From Gibbula magus (Eukaryota > Mollusca > Gastropoda > Trochida > Trochidae), in NCBI GenBank assembly GCA_936450465.1, contig OW388304.1, positions 36,733,593 through 36,797,592 on the forward strand: a DNA stretch of 64,000 nt. Direction: 5' to 3'. Below the pieces are notes generated by a model. It did not search any database and was not told the origin of the DNA. It saw only the letters and a list, made by a program, of their open reading frames with translations. Positions 1 through 9,183 of this stretch are shown here, piece by piece. The position numbers and the translations under genes are program-made. Each line of letters starts with the position of its first letter. Within the stretch, counting starts at the first letter, position 1.

Positions 1-814
1 TTACTGACATATTTAATATTCTCACTTTGACAAGAATGAATAATGATTTGTATATTTGGCAATATTTACATTTTTTGCTTCTGCTGAACAAAATGAGCTG
101 AAAACTGACCATATACTATTGCTAGTAAAATATAGAATGTTGATGACACGTGTCACAGGGCCAAAGAATCAACGTTAAATGGAGACCAAATCCCCCCGGA
201 AATTGTATTGAAATAACTATTTCTTTATGGTCAGACGATGAGTTCCCATCTGTCATGCAAACAAGACAGCCCAGACACCGTTAAAGGTTCAGTGAACAGC
301 TTAATTTTGCTGAGAAGAGAAGATAGACTATTATTAAAGAGCAACAACTTGTTTATAAATACAATCTAAATCAATTGACAAATCTATACATAAAACTCGA
401 CAATAATTGATTGTAAAAACAATTTTGAAAGTAGGAGACGTGCTATTGTTTAATAATCTACATTGTATTTACTCCATTCATTGAAGCTTTTCGGTAACGA
501 ACCTGTTTCACGCCTACTCTACTTTGCTCTAATCACAATACTAGTGGACTGTTCCATTATGTGTGTAGATGCTGTCCTAAGTAACCTACATTAATTGTCA
601 TCATGTGCATGTCTGCGATCTGGCTGTCTCTTTTGGGAGATAACCGGTCAGACAGATGGTCGAGACAAATGAATAAGAAACAAACAGTGTTTATAATATT
701 GTACCTTTTAGAACAGAATCATTAGTCAGTTAACGATAATACAGACGTAGACACGCACCCGTGGGTACACAACAGACAATATAATGCTAATCAGCTGTGA
801 AAAACTGTCCACAG
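1..814. other. No gene seen; upstream intron of the TSP1/PAN gene
   Basis: AT-rich sequence with no convincing exon or repeat. It ends in a pyrimidine-containing acceptor (AG at 813-814) in front of the first TSP1 exon. That exon enters in phase 1, so a coding exon must precede it, and I do not find one here. This stretch is therefore most simply an intron whose 5' exon lies left of the window. Confidence 0.5.
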
Positions 815-1006
815 TTGACGGTGGTTTCACAGAATGGACATCTTGGAGCGGGTCCTGCAGCTTGACGTGTGGATCCTCAGAAACCTACCAGAGAACCAAG
901 ACAAGGACTTGCACCGACCCTGTTCCGGCGCACGGAGGGGCCGACTGTGTTGGAGATACGGAGTATACAGAGACCGGGGTGGACTGTGGTTATACAGACT
1001 GTCCAG
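815..1006 (+). CDS. TSP1-repeat exon 1 of a multi-domain extracellular protein (partial gene)
   Basis: A 192-bp exon between AG (813-814) and GT (1007-1008). Both borders are phase 1, the class typical of shuffled extracellular modules. It encodes one thrombospondin type-1 repeat: the tryptophan ladder EWTSW, then CSLTCG, the basic RTKTRTC strand, GGADC and two further cysteines, with six Cys in TSP1 order. TSP1 repeats are secreted adhesion modules that often bind matrix or glycans, so an extracellular role is likely. An ATG at 784 is in frame but lies upstream of the acceptor, in sequence with no coding character, so I do not take it as the start. The exon is nearly identical to the next one. 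No signal peptide or start is in the window. Confidence 0.85.
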
Positions 1007-1848
1007 GTAGGATTTTTAAAGGAAATTCCTCATTATGAATCACATGTTTAAAAAAGAATAAGACGAGCCATCGTCATCGGCATCGACAAAATGATCTCCT
1101 GCCTCCAATAATCGACTGCCTTGAATAAACGCCGGGTCAAACAGATGTTTAAAATTAATAATCGCAGGGCGATTATTCAAGGATTTACGGTAGTTAAATT
1201 ACGTCATGTTTTACATGCCCGCTTCCAGAGGCATCTCACTTTATCCACACTGTCCATCAAAGAACCATGGTGCTTAAAATAAGTGTGACTGATAAGTCCA
1301 TGATGTGATTGATGTCTCCATTTTTCTGCGTGATGGAGCGGCCATTGCAAGAAGACCAAAGTGAAATAAACCACTTGTTTGTAGCTGAAGATTGACTCGA
1401 GTGCGTTTTATGTATCAAGTGAAGTGTAGGCAATTTGACCAACACATTACAAAACATAGAGCCATGGGCTTTGTAGCTCATCAAAGTTTCAATAATACAT
1501 TATAAATATAGGTTTGAAATCTACAAGTTATAATCCACATCCAGGCCAGACCAAATCATGTGCACAGATTTAACGGGATGGCCCCCTTTGTCCCTATTTA
1601 GGGACCACAGAGTCAACAAATCTACAATTCATACTCCTTATTGTCTAACATGTCAGCCTTCTAGAGCCCTTTGCGCTGGAGAAGATGAAAATAACTTTGT
1701 TAGGCCATGATCTCTGTGACCAATATTTGGACAGACGGACGGACTAACGCCGGACGCAATGCCATGCCATAAGCCAATCGAGCCTTTCAGGCCTGAGGAG
1801 CTAACACTGGTGATTTTAGAAAACATGTTTCTGTTTGTCTGTCCATAG
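1007..1848. other. Intron between TSP1 exons 1 and 2
   Basis: The intron has donor GTAGGA and acceptor CCATAG. Its right half holds the transposon-like repeat at 1457-1803. The remainder shows nothing recognisable. Confidence 0.75.
1457..1803 (+). mobile_element. Short copy of the TAGAGCC...GATGAGCT element
   Basis: A 347-bp copy of the family whose longer member interrupts 27113-29461. Shared features are the start TAGAGCCATGG followed by GTAGCTCATC, an internal GGTCACAGA-type core with GGAGAAGATGAAAAT, a GGACGGACGGAC stretch, CCATGCCATAAG, and an end with a small hairpin (GGCCT/AGGCC type) and GAGCT. AACA precedes the left end and follows the right end, a possible 4-bp target duplication. 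This copy has one core unit, while the copy at 27-29 kb has about four. It is intronic and probably non-autonomous. Confidence 0.7.
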
Positions 1849-2040
1849 TTGACGGTGGTTTCACAGAATGGACATCTTGGAGCGGGTCCTGCAGCTTGAC
1901 GTGTGGATCCTCAGAAACCTACCAGAGAACCAAGACAAGGACTTGCACATACCCCGCTCCGGCACACGGAGGAGCTGACTGTGTTGGAGACACGGGGTAT
2001 ACAGAGACCGGGGTGGACTGCGGTTTTACAAACTGTCCAG
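1849..2040 (+). CDS. TSP1-repeat exon 2 (tandem duplicate of exon 1)
   Basis: A 192-bp phase 1-1 exon between AG (1847-1848) and GT (2041-2042), encoding a TSP1 repeat with all six Cys and the WxxW motif. The first 100 bases are identical to exon 1. The remaining 92 carry 12 substitutions: 5 change residues (D to Y, V to A, E to G, Y to F, D to N) and 7 are synonymous. No Cys or Trp is altered. The pattern fits exon duplication with conversion of the 5' half, or a very recent duplication with uneven divergence. The symmetrical phase means an extra copy keeps the reading frame. Confidence 0.87.
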
Positions 2041-2607
2041 GTTGGGGGACTCGAAAACGATCATTGTATGGTGTCTGTATAATTTAATATGTTGATACCA
2101 TATCAATTGTACTAGGGTATTTGTTATTAGAATTTGAATTGCTGCCAACTTGTGAGCTGTCTTAAAACTACCCAAAATCCAAATACATGAGTCATACAGG
2201 GACAAATACCAAAAATAGTTCATTTATGTTATTTACATCAGACATATTCGAAGGACATATGCTCATTAGCAAAACCCTTAAGAGTCAAATGACTAGATCT
2301 TTGAAGTCACTCGGTCGACATAGCCGCTGAAAGATGAGTTTTCATTGGTTAAAAAGCAGGGATACAGTTTGAGGTTCCCCTTTTCCCCACCAGCTATATG
2401 GGGTTTCGCTGGAGCCTTGAAATTCAGACCAATCCGGAAATCTGAAGGGAGTAATCTCTTTGGGAAGAGAATGCATCATCGCTAGGTCAGTACAGTTTAG
2501 TTATGTGGATCTTAAGTTTTATACGAGATGATGATCTCATTCCTGATCGTAAATTTCATCAAATAAAACCATATTCACTGAAGATCATTTCTCTTGTTCG
2601 TCCTCAG
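2041..2607. other. Intron between TSP1 exons 2 and 3, mostly a dispersed repeat
   Basis: Intron with acceptor CCTCAG at 2602-2607. Most of it is the repeat described at 2205-2490. Confidence 0.7.
2205..2490 (+). repeat. Dispersed repeat, inverted copy at about 8536-8815
   Basis: Blocks such as TTTACATCAGACATATTCG, TCTTTGAAGTCACTCGGTCG, GATGAGTTTTCATTGGTTAA and GGGAAGAGAATGC recur in reverse complement at 8536-8815. There the sequence forms one end of an element with inverted termini. Only the end bearing GGGAAGAGAATGC is preserved here. Divergence is moderate with indels. It is likely a non-autonomous DNA element. Confidence 0.75.
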
Positions 2608-2781
2608 TGAACGGTGTGTGGGGTTTCTGGTCTGGCTGGTCGAGCTGTTCGTCTACCTGTGACACCAGTGCCAGTCGATCAAGGTCTCGGAGTTGCAACA
2701 GCCCTCCACCCACCAACGGGGGCGCCAACTGCCCGGGTAGTAGCAGCGAGAACCTCAGTTGTGGCAATCTTCCCTGTCCTG
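2608..2781 (+). CDS. TSP1-repeat exon 3
   Basis: A 174-bp phase 1-1 exon (AG at 2606-2607, donor GTGCGT at 2782). It encodes a more divergent TSP1 repeat: WGFWSGWSSCSSTC, a basic alternating Ser/Arg strand ending in SC, a Pro/Asn loop, GGANC, and two final Cys. Six Cys are present in the canonical order. The (SR)n strand fits the Arg ladder of TSP1 folds. It follows exon 2 after a 567-bp intron, so three TSP1 modules are consecutive in the protein. An opposite-strand frame over the exon is a shadow. Confidence 0.85.
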
Positions 2782-3402
2782 GTGCGTTACAAGTGCCTCG
2801 ATTTGTGTACATGTGTTTTAATAGAAATTGACAAAAATGCAATATGTAATTGAAATGTAATTATACTGATTTTATGAAAGTAATCGTTTGGAATGTTATA
2901 ACTATTAGCATTGAAAGTATGATGTTAGGGAGGCTAAAAGGGAAACAACTAGTTTGTTCATTGACCAGAGTAAACTCATGCCGTAAACACTTTAGTCATG
3001 TGTTTATTTCACATATTGAGATATATATGACTGTCACGATTTTTTTTTTATTGTGCGAGCGACGGCGTGGCGTCCACTTCTTAATTAATGATGTCACAGG
3101 CAATGAAAATCAGTACTTGTTAAATGAAAAAATACACGTACAATGCTTGCTTGGTCATAATGATACATACACTTTAGCATATATGGAAAATATGACCCCA
3201 TTTATGTTTGGTCCTATGAATAATAATCAATGATCATATATTCCTATATGAGATGGTCAATGCAGGTTACAATAAGGTGGGAAAATAATAATAGCTATGG
3301 AAATCCCCTTATAGAATAAGTTCCATGTGACGTAATTGTTAAAATGTTACAATTATAATGGGCTCCAAACAATTGACTGAGATTAATGATGTTCATTGTC
3401 AG
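2782..3402. other. Intron between TSP1 exon 3 and the small Cys-rich exon
   Basis: AT-rich intron ending in TTGTCAG. It contains a stop-free stretch of about 127 codons (2850-3233). That stretch has no domain, no Cys pattern and AT-driven composition, so I treat it as chance. No repeat was recognised. Confidence 0.65.
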
Positions 3403-3522
3403 TGATGGACTCAACCTTCGGAGGTTGCTCTAGTACATGTTCGGGCACCAACATCGTGTGTGAACAGGGCAACTGCGTGTGTGACATATTCTACAACTAC
3501 TGGTCTGGTACCTGTGTTCAAG
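3403..3522 (+). CDS. Small six-cysteine (EGF/EB-like) module exon
   Basis: A 120-bp phase 1-1 exon (AG at 3401-3402, strong donor GTAAGC at 3523). It encodes about 40 residues with six Cys: GCSSTC, a Cys before EQGNC, then VC and a final TC after an aromatic-rich loop. The GNCVCD element resembles the C-terminal half of EGF-like or EB modules, and a firm family assignment is not possible by eye. It links the TSP1 array to the PAN exon in the same reading phase. Spacing, phase and splice sites support it as coding. Confidence 0.75.
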
Positions 3523-4830
3523 GTAAGCAAATAACTGAGGTGCAACAGAAAGTATATCACTCAGTTGTTTTCCATTAATTCAATATTTTAAAGAAATTAG
3601 ATGCATTTGATTATGGCACGACACAATAACACCTTTCGGCAGTAGTTTGAATGACTTAATTAGTGACTGTTTTATTTGTTAACTTAAATATCATTATTTA
3701 AAGTAGACGGGGTAAGAAATGAAATGTACACCAACATGACCCCTACCATGTTCAAAATGTTGTAAATGTGTGCGGGACGAAGTACATTTATTGATTTTCA
3801 AACAGAGTATGTCTTATATGTCAATGAACAGTTGTGTTTTGTCAACATTAATTTGGGGGAATTTCAAAATTTAAATTTTTAAATTAAAAAAAAACAACAC
3901 AAAAAACAGCGTAGCGGTATTCTTTGACTGATTTAATGTTTTGGACTAATTTGCCAAACTAGTCAGTTTTTGAATACGACGTCGAAAACTCGAGATATGT
4001 GACATTGAAAATTATACATATGATAAAAACAACTGAGTCAGTGATATACTTTCTTTTGCACCTCAGTTTAGCTGGAGACATTTTCGGGTTGTACTAACAA
4101 ACCAAAGACATGTTATGAAATGCATATGTATATATATTTTGAAATGTTTGAACTCCAGACCTATTTCACGCTATGTCACATATAGTGATCATAATGTGGT
4201 TTTGGACGTCATAAAGAGCCCATGATGATCACAACATAGTGTCAAACTAAGTCTCGGGGATTCAAAACATACACGCGCATCTAAGAGTGAAAATATGTAA
4301 CTTTTCTACCTCACGAGATGAGATAAACATTATATTTTTCAAGAACTGACATATATATGCTATTATATGACGTTATCCTTGTAATTACGCCACAACAGTG
4401 TAGTGTTAATGTTGAACGGCCGCTAGGAACACCCCGTCACTACAGTAACGATGTGACGTCATAAGAGAGCTCGTTATGTCAGACCATCGTTATATAACGT
4501 CAAACTCTTGAACTTTAACCTTTGAGTAGTGATATATTACTGGTCACAGTGAAAATATAATATATCTTCACTGTAGCTTGATAGACAGTATATTTCACTG
4601 ATAAATACCAATATGTCATTGCTCGTTATATAATAAATCATGTGCATAATTACATAATAATACATATTTCATTAACAATCATTCATGTAGTTACTGGTAT
4701 ATACACATATACCTTATGACACTTGTTTGGAAGGTGACGGCATATCTTTTCACTTTGCAGCTTGATCAGACTAAGATGTGTGTGGTTCCAACCTATCAAT
4801 AATCAATAATCCCATGGTTCATGTTTACAG
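3523..4830. other. Large last intron, nothing recognised
   Basis: A 1.3-kb AT-rich intron with many short TATA and ACGTCA-type stretches. Around 4166-4245, CTATGTCAC/GATCATAA blocks recur inverted (GATGATCAC...CATAGTG), a weak imperfect hairpin. The acceptor is TTTACAG at 4824-4830. Confidence 0.6.
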
Positions 4831-5090
4831 GATGTTCCTCCTACTCCTCATCCTTCACCAGCTTCTACGACAAGGTACTGAACGGATACAACGACAGGGT
4901 CGTGGACAACGTCATGTCTCTGTATGACTGCAAGAGCCTCTGCCTCGCTGAGTCCTCATTCCTCTGTGTGACTGCGGATTGGGAGAAGAACTCCAAGACG
5001 TGCTACATGAGTAAGACTACGTGGTTCGGTGCTCCAGATGGACGATCAACCAGCACATCGTATTACCAGCTGATCCGAAACTGTGCTTAA
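4831..5090 (+). CDS. Terminal PAN/Apple-like exon with stop codon
   Basis: The last exon enters in phase 1 after TTTACAG and ends in TAA at 5088-5090. It encodes about 86 residues with the PAN/Apple pattern: an aromatic-rich first strand (YSSSFTSFYDKVLNGYNDRV), then DCKSLCL, FLCVTADW, KTCYMS, and a C-terminal NCA, six Cys in all. PAN/Apple modules mediate protein or carbohydrate binding in secreted proteins. The order TSP1 x3, Cys-rich linker, PAN suggests a secreted matrix or lectin-like protein. I cannot assign a specific orthologue. GC content and codon use differ visibly from the flanking introns. The ATG at 4821 precedes the acceptor and is not used. Confidence 0.83.
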
Positions 5091-5282
5091 ACCGACACAA
5101 TTCTCTTACAATACCCCACCCTCCGAGCAATTCCCGTCATAACTGTCGTCAATCTCCTTCACTGGCTAATTTAAAGGTGAATCCATTGTGTTTCAAAAAA
5201 ATGTATTTGGCTTTAATACGTTCCAACACACCATTTGCGCTGTTTACAATACAAACAAATCCACTTAGCTTGCATATTCATG
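5091..5282 (+). other. Presumed 3' UTR of the TSP1/PAN gene
   Basis: Sequence after the stop codon. I see no clear AATAAA before the dispersed repeat at 5283. An ATTAAA at 5319-5324 lies inside that repeat and could serve. 5150-5173 matches, in reverse orientation, the sequence at 5764-5787 and so shares the terminal motif of the element at 5764-7079. Confidence 0.4.
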
Positions 5283-5660
5283 CCCAATCGCCAAACATAT
5301 CATAATTACTAGTTTCCAATTAAAATCAAGTAACATCATTATGCATGTGCAGAAAACGAAAGTGCACGTCCTATTAACATGCACAGTAGTTATATGACCT
5401 ATTGAACATTATCAACCCAAATTTGTTATTTTGTCTGGTTTAAATAAGATTCCAAAATTACGTTTGACTCATTGGCGCGCGCCACACGCGGTGCATTGTC
5501 CGGTTTTCGATCAGAAATCACTACTTTTACCTTCATATCGTCAATATACTAAGTCATTAAAATGGCTGTTTTCGGTAACAGTTAGTACTTCTCGATAGAA
5601 AAAGACCATTTATAACGTTTGTCATATTTGACCCCCACAACACAATGGATGTACCTTTAA
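5283..5660 (+). repeat. Dispersed ~380-bp repeat (copy 1), ending GTACCTTTAA
   Basis: It matches 41183-41580 almost end to end in the same orientation. Shared blocks include CATCATTATGCATGTGC, AGTTATATGACCTATT, GACTCATTGGCGCGCGCCAC, TTGTCCGGTTTTCGATCAG and CACAATGGATGTACC. A more diverged relative lies at 58565-58775. The common CCTTTAA end and the CGCGCGCC palindrome define the family. No coding capacity is seen, so it is probably a SINE or MITE-like element. Confidence 0.85.
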
Positions 5661-5763
5661 GCCTTGCCGCACCTCCCTACTTTTTCATGCTACCGCACTA
5701 TGAAGGTCGGGTGCAGTTCGCTGCTACATTAGTACTGACAAGTTGAGAAAATGCGACAAGGGT

Positions 5764-7079
5764 TAAATTAGTCAGTGATGGAGACTGGATGAAGGAGGTT
5801 TATGCTACTGCGTCGTCCGTCCCAAACTCGATTGCTCAGGCTTGTTATTGTTCTTGCATTCAAGCATTTAATTTTCCCTTTTCAGGGTACCTGTCTTTCG
5901 ATATGAAATGTTACCATTGTTTATCATCAATCTTTCTGAACTTTATCTTTGATATACATAATTAAGGCAATTGCTTAATTTCTTTTATAGGTTCGTAAAA
6001 TTAGAAACATGTATAGAATATTAATTTCTTCATTATGTCAAAGCCATACAGGGCTGAGAACCCAAATGCATTTTATGAGCGCTTCACCAAATTTCTGTAT
6101 GACTCTAACTTGTTTACCAGCATCACATGACTGTAAAATCCATTGTATTATGGGCCATGGCCTTATATACTGAAACAATGTCTGTCTGTCTGTCGGTTAA
6201 CAGCTCATGACTTTTCTGACTAAAGGTACACTTCATACTTGAGTCCAACTATTGATTTTTCACTAATTTTATTTTGATTATTATAGTTGATACTTGATAT
6301 ATGCATGCATTTTCATTAGACCATTATATTGAGGTTATCATAGAACCATGGCCACAACTAATTGATTAGTTAGTGATTGTTCTTATGATGCAAATGTGAC
6401 GTGTTATTTCGTGCACAGTTTTGTTGAACTTTATTAAAACATTAATTGTAATATACGTCTTTTAATGAATATGTGAAGTCGAGTGAGATGATATTAACTT
6501 GCACCTAAACCTGCATATTGGGTATTTTGGAACGTATCAAAACGAAATGTTACGAAAATGGTTATGTCAATTTCATTAAGATCAATATCATAAGATCTGA
6601 TCATGCGTAAATTACCCTTACACTTTAACTTTAACAGGGAAAGTAAAAGAAATATCGAGGGTATTTATTTTCATAAACTGGCAAACATGGTGATGTCACT
6701 TCATGAAGAGTGAAATGCTTTTTTTGAATGTTGGTGTATTTCCTAAATTTTCACGTTTTCGGTAACACAAACAAGAACGCTATGTTCGTGCAAAGACCAT
6801 ATGATGCTCATGCTAAAATATCAATATATCGCTTGCTTTAGATCTGCAAATACTGAATTTAGGCACATTTCTTTGCAAATATAGCATGACTTTGCCACTC
6901 CTAAAGATTCCCTAATGCCATGCGCATATTTGGCGTTATTTCATAGCATGAAAACCATACCGATAATGGACATATTATTAAGATCACAAACATATAACAC
7001 AAAAGTAAACCTTCATTGGTATCCTGATCACGCTAATGTGAGTCAAACCTTACGCCAGTCTCCATCACTGGCTAATTTA
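5764..7079. mobile_element. 1.3-kb segment bounded by 25-bp inverted repeats
   Basis: 5764-5788 (TAAATTAGTCAGTGATGGAG followed by ACTGG) is matched in reverse complement at 7055-7079 with 24 of 25 bases. A third, weaker copy of the motif lies at 5150-5173. The interior has no transposase-like frame. A non-autonomous DNA transposon is the simplest reading. I cannot see a target duplication, so these could instead be two copies of a shorter repeat in opposite orientation. Confidence 0.45.
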
Positions 7080-7179
7080 TACGTTGTTCTCTTTTCTGTG
7101 ATAGCTGCCAGCGTGTTGCACCCAGACGCCAATGTACACATTTCATTATTTATTTATCTGTTCCCATTTTACGAATACA

Positions 7180-7556
7180 AGAATTAAAAAATCTAAAGCC
7201 CTATTTTTATACCAGACCAAATTTTCTTGAAGACATTACTAAACAGTAAAAAGATAGGTACACTAAGAAGGCTAGCCTTGTTTTGTGATGTAATTATAAG
7301 TGTTTTACAAAAAATGTCGCTAATTGTAACCTCAATTATAATTTTTCAAGTTAATCATTTATCTTTTTATCATTCTTAATTTGTGTATATCATAATTTAT
7401 AATACATCATTCCAGAACATTTTGTGTACCTGTATATATGACAGTTTAAGATCAAATGTATGTATGTATGTTTGTATGTATGTATATAATGTAAAATGTA
7501 TCCTCATATGCCGCTGCTTGCGGCCTGAGTGTAAATAAAGTTCAATTCAGTTCAGT
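7180..7556 (+). mobile_element. LINE 3'-end fragment (+ strand)
   Basis: Degraded coding traces (an LRRLALFCDV-like C-terminus near 7260-7310) are followed by a 3' UTR with the hairpin GCCGCTGCTTGCGGC. It then ends in GTAAATAAAG and a short tandem tail, TTCAGTTCAGTTC. This matches the 3' ends of CR1/L2-like non-LTR elements, which end in short tandem motifs rather than poly(A). The 5' part is missing. Confidence 0.55.
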
Positions 7557-7603
7557 TCTACGCTTGCACAGAAACGGTAACAAATTGAAGCAATAGTTGA
7601 ATT

Positions 7604-8085
7604 ACAGAACAGAACATAATTTATTTCGTATATAAGGCCATGAGACCAATATTACAGTGGTCGTGAAGTTTGTGATAAATAAATATATATATACAAGAGC
7701 GCTTAAACCTTTAAGGTGTTTCGTAACTTGAACATTTTTTCACAAAAAAGAGCTAATTTAAATAACAATTGATCATTTTGTGTATTTATAAATGACATAA
7801 ACTTAAACATTGATGGGAAGTTATAATAAAATACAGGTAGATACCTTATACGAAGATGGTGATAGGATGGACATATCAACAAATATGGTATTCATCTTCT
7901 TCCCCAATTTCACAAAAATTGCATAAAGCGTCAATAAAATCTTTACCACTTCTATTTACTTTAAAATCATTTGAACATCTAAATTTCGTTAAAGCCCTTC
8001 TTAAATTTGATGGCAATAGTTGAATTAGCCATTTACGGAGACTGTCGCAAATTATGATTTGTAGAGGGAGTTGAACGTGAGAAGG
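7604..8085 (-). pseudogene. LINE reverse transcriptase C-terminus and 3' end (- strand), decayed
   Basis: The reverse complement of about 7860-8080 gives pieces typical of the C-terminal zinc-knuckle region of CR1-like non-LTR ORF2 proteins. I read CNFCEIGEEDEYH, then CPSYHHLRIRYLP across a frameshift. The 3' UTR ends near 7604 with GGCCTTATATACGAAATAAA and a (TTCTG)n-like tail. It converges tail to tail with the fragment at 7180-7556. Several stops and frame changes mark it as dead. Confidence 0.6.
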
Positions 8086-8535
8086 CAGGTAATCAATAGA
8101 TGAGGTTATCCTATCTCAGATGGGTGGCATCAATTCTTAGGATTAGGCAATTGCCACCTCTCTCTTCTGTAGCACCGATTTTGCTGGTCTAATATCCAGT
8201 ATATTATACGTTATAAACATACTCCTGAAGTTCTCAAATAACCTCATTGAAATAAAGCTTCATGCAGCCCGATATAAATAAAATAAATAGTTATACAAAC
8301 ATGTTGCCTGAAAAGGTGACTGTTTTTACACTTCCACTGTAAAAATTGTTCTTAAAAACATCTTATATGTTAAACTTTTCATCCTCCAAGAATCGTTTCT
8401 CAATTCAATATCTATCAATTTGAAAATGTAAATATACGCACATATTCATGTGTTATTTGCCAGTTTGAATTGTGAATGAGTTCACATGGTACATAAAAGG
8501 TTGTGTTGAATATATATTTATGGACATCGCTGGTT
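8086..8535. other. Nothing recognised
   Basis: AT-rich intergenic sequence without coding or repeat signals that I can name. Confidence 0.4.
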
Positions 8536-9062
8536 AAGCATTCTCTTCCGAACACTTCAGATTTCCGATCCTAACCTCTGTTCTATATTGCTTGAAATCG
8601 AGAGAAGAAGTAAAGTCCCCTAGCGGAGGAAAGCGGAATATCATACTGCATTTCTGCTTCTTAACCAATGAAAACTCATCTTTCAGTGGCCACGTCGACC
8701 GAGTGACTTCAAAGATCTAGGGACTGTGCTCTTAAGGGTCTTGCTCATTAGCGTATGTCCTTCGAATATGTCTGATGTAAATAACACAAATGAACTATTT
8801 GGGGTATTTTTCTCTGATTTGGTCTCCTTATTCATAAGCATATTTATGATTAATAATTTTCACAAAATCAAATAGCATATTTCGAGGAAAACACATTAAA
8901 CGAGAAAACGTTTGTCACGTTTATTTTATCATTATGACGTGTCATTGGCAAATGCCACTTTTACAACGGCGTCGCTGCACAACTAGACACACTACCTTTC
9001 AGCCCTCGATTACAAGCGATATAGAACAGAGGTTAGGACGTCTGTGGGAAGAGAATGCTGGT
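8536..9062. mobile_element. ~525-bp element with ~60-bp inverted termini
   Basis: The left end (GCATTCTCTTCC, then CCTAACCTCTGTTCTATAT and GCTTG with ATCGAG) recurs in reverse complement at about 9003-9060. The match has a few substitutions and one gap. The left half is also the inverted partner of 2205-2490. It has no coding capacity, so a MITE-like DNA transposon is likely. It lies about 120 bp left of the fold-back element. Confidence 0.7.
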
Positions 9063-9183
9063 TGAGATCAAATAGAGAAGAGATAAACTTGGAGAATCAG
9101 GGAGAGCCTGAGAAGAGAGAAAGAGCAACTGTAAACATAGGTTTGTTGATGATGTCTCATCTCGTACTTAGTAATGGCGGCCG

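Noticed and set aside
2585..2842. Minus-strand frame opposite TSP1 exon 3
   Set aside because: A shadow of the plus-strand exon, which has splice sites, phase and six Cys in TSP1 order.
2850..3233. 127-codon open frame as a gene
   Set aside because: It lies within an intron of the TSP1 gene, with AT-driven composition, no recognisable domain and no splice support.
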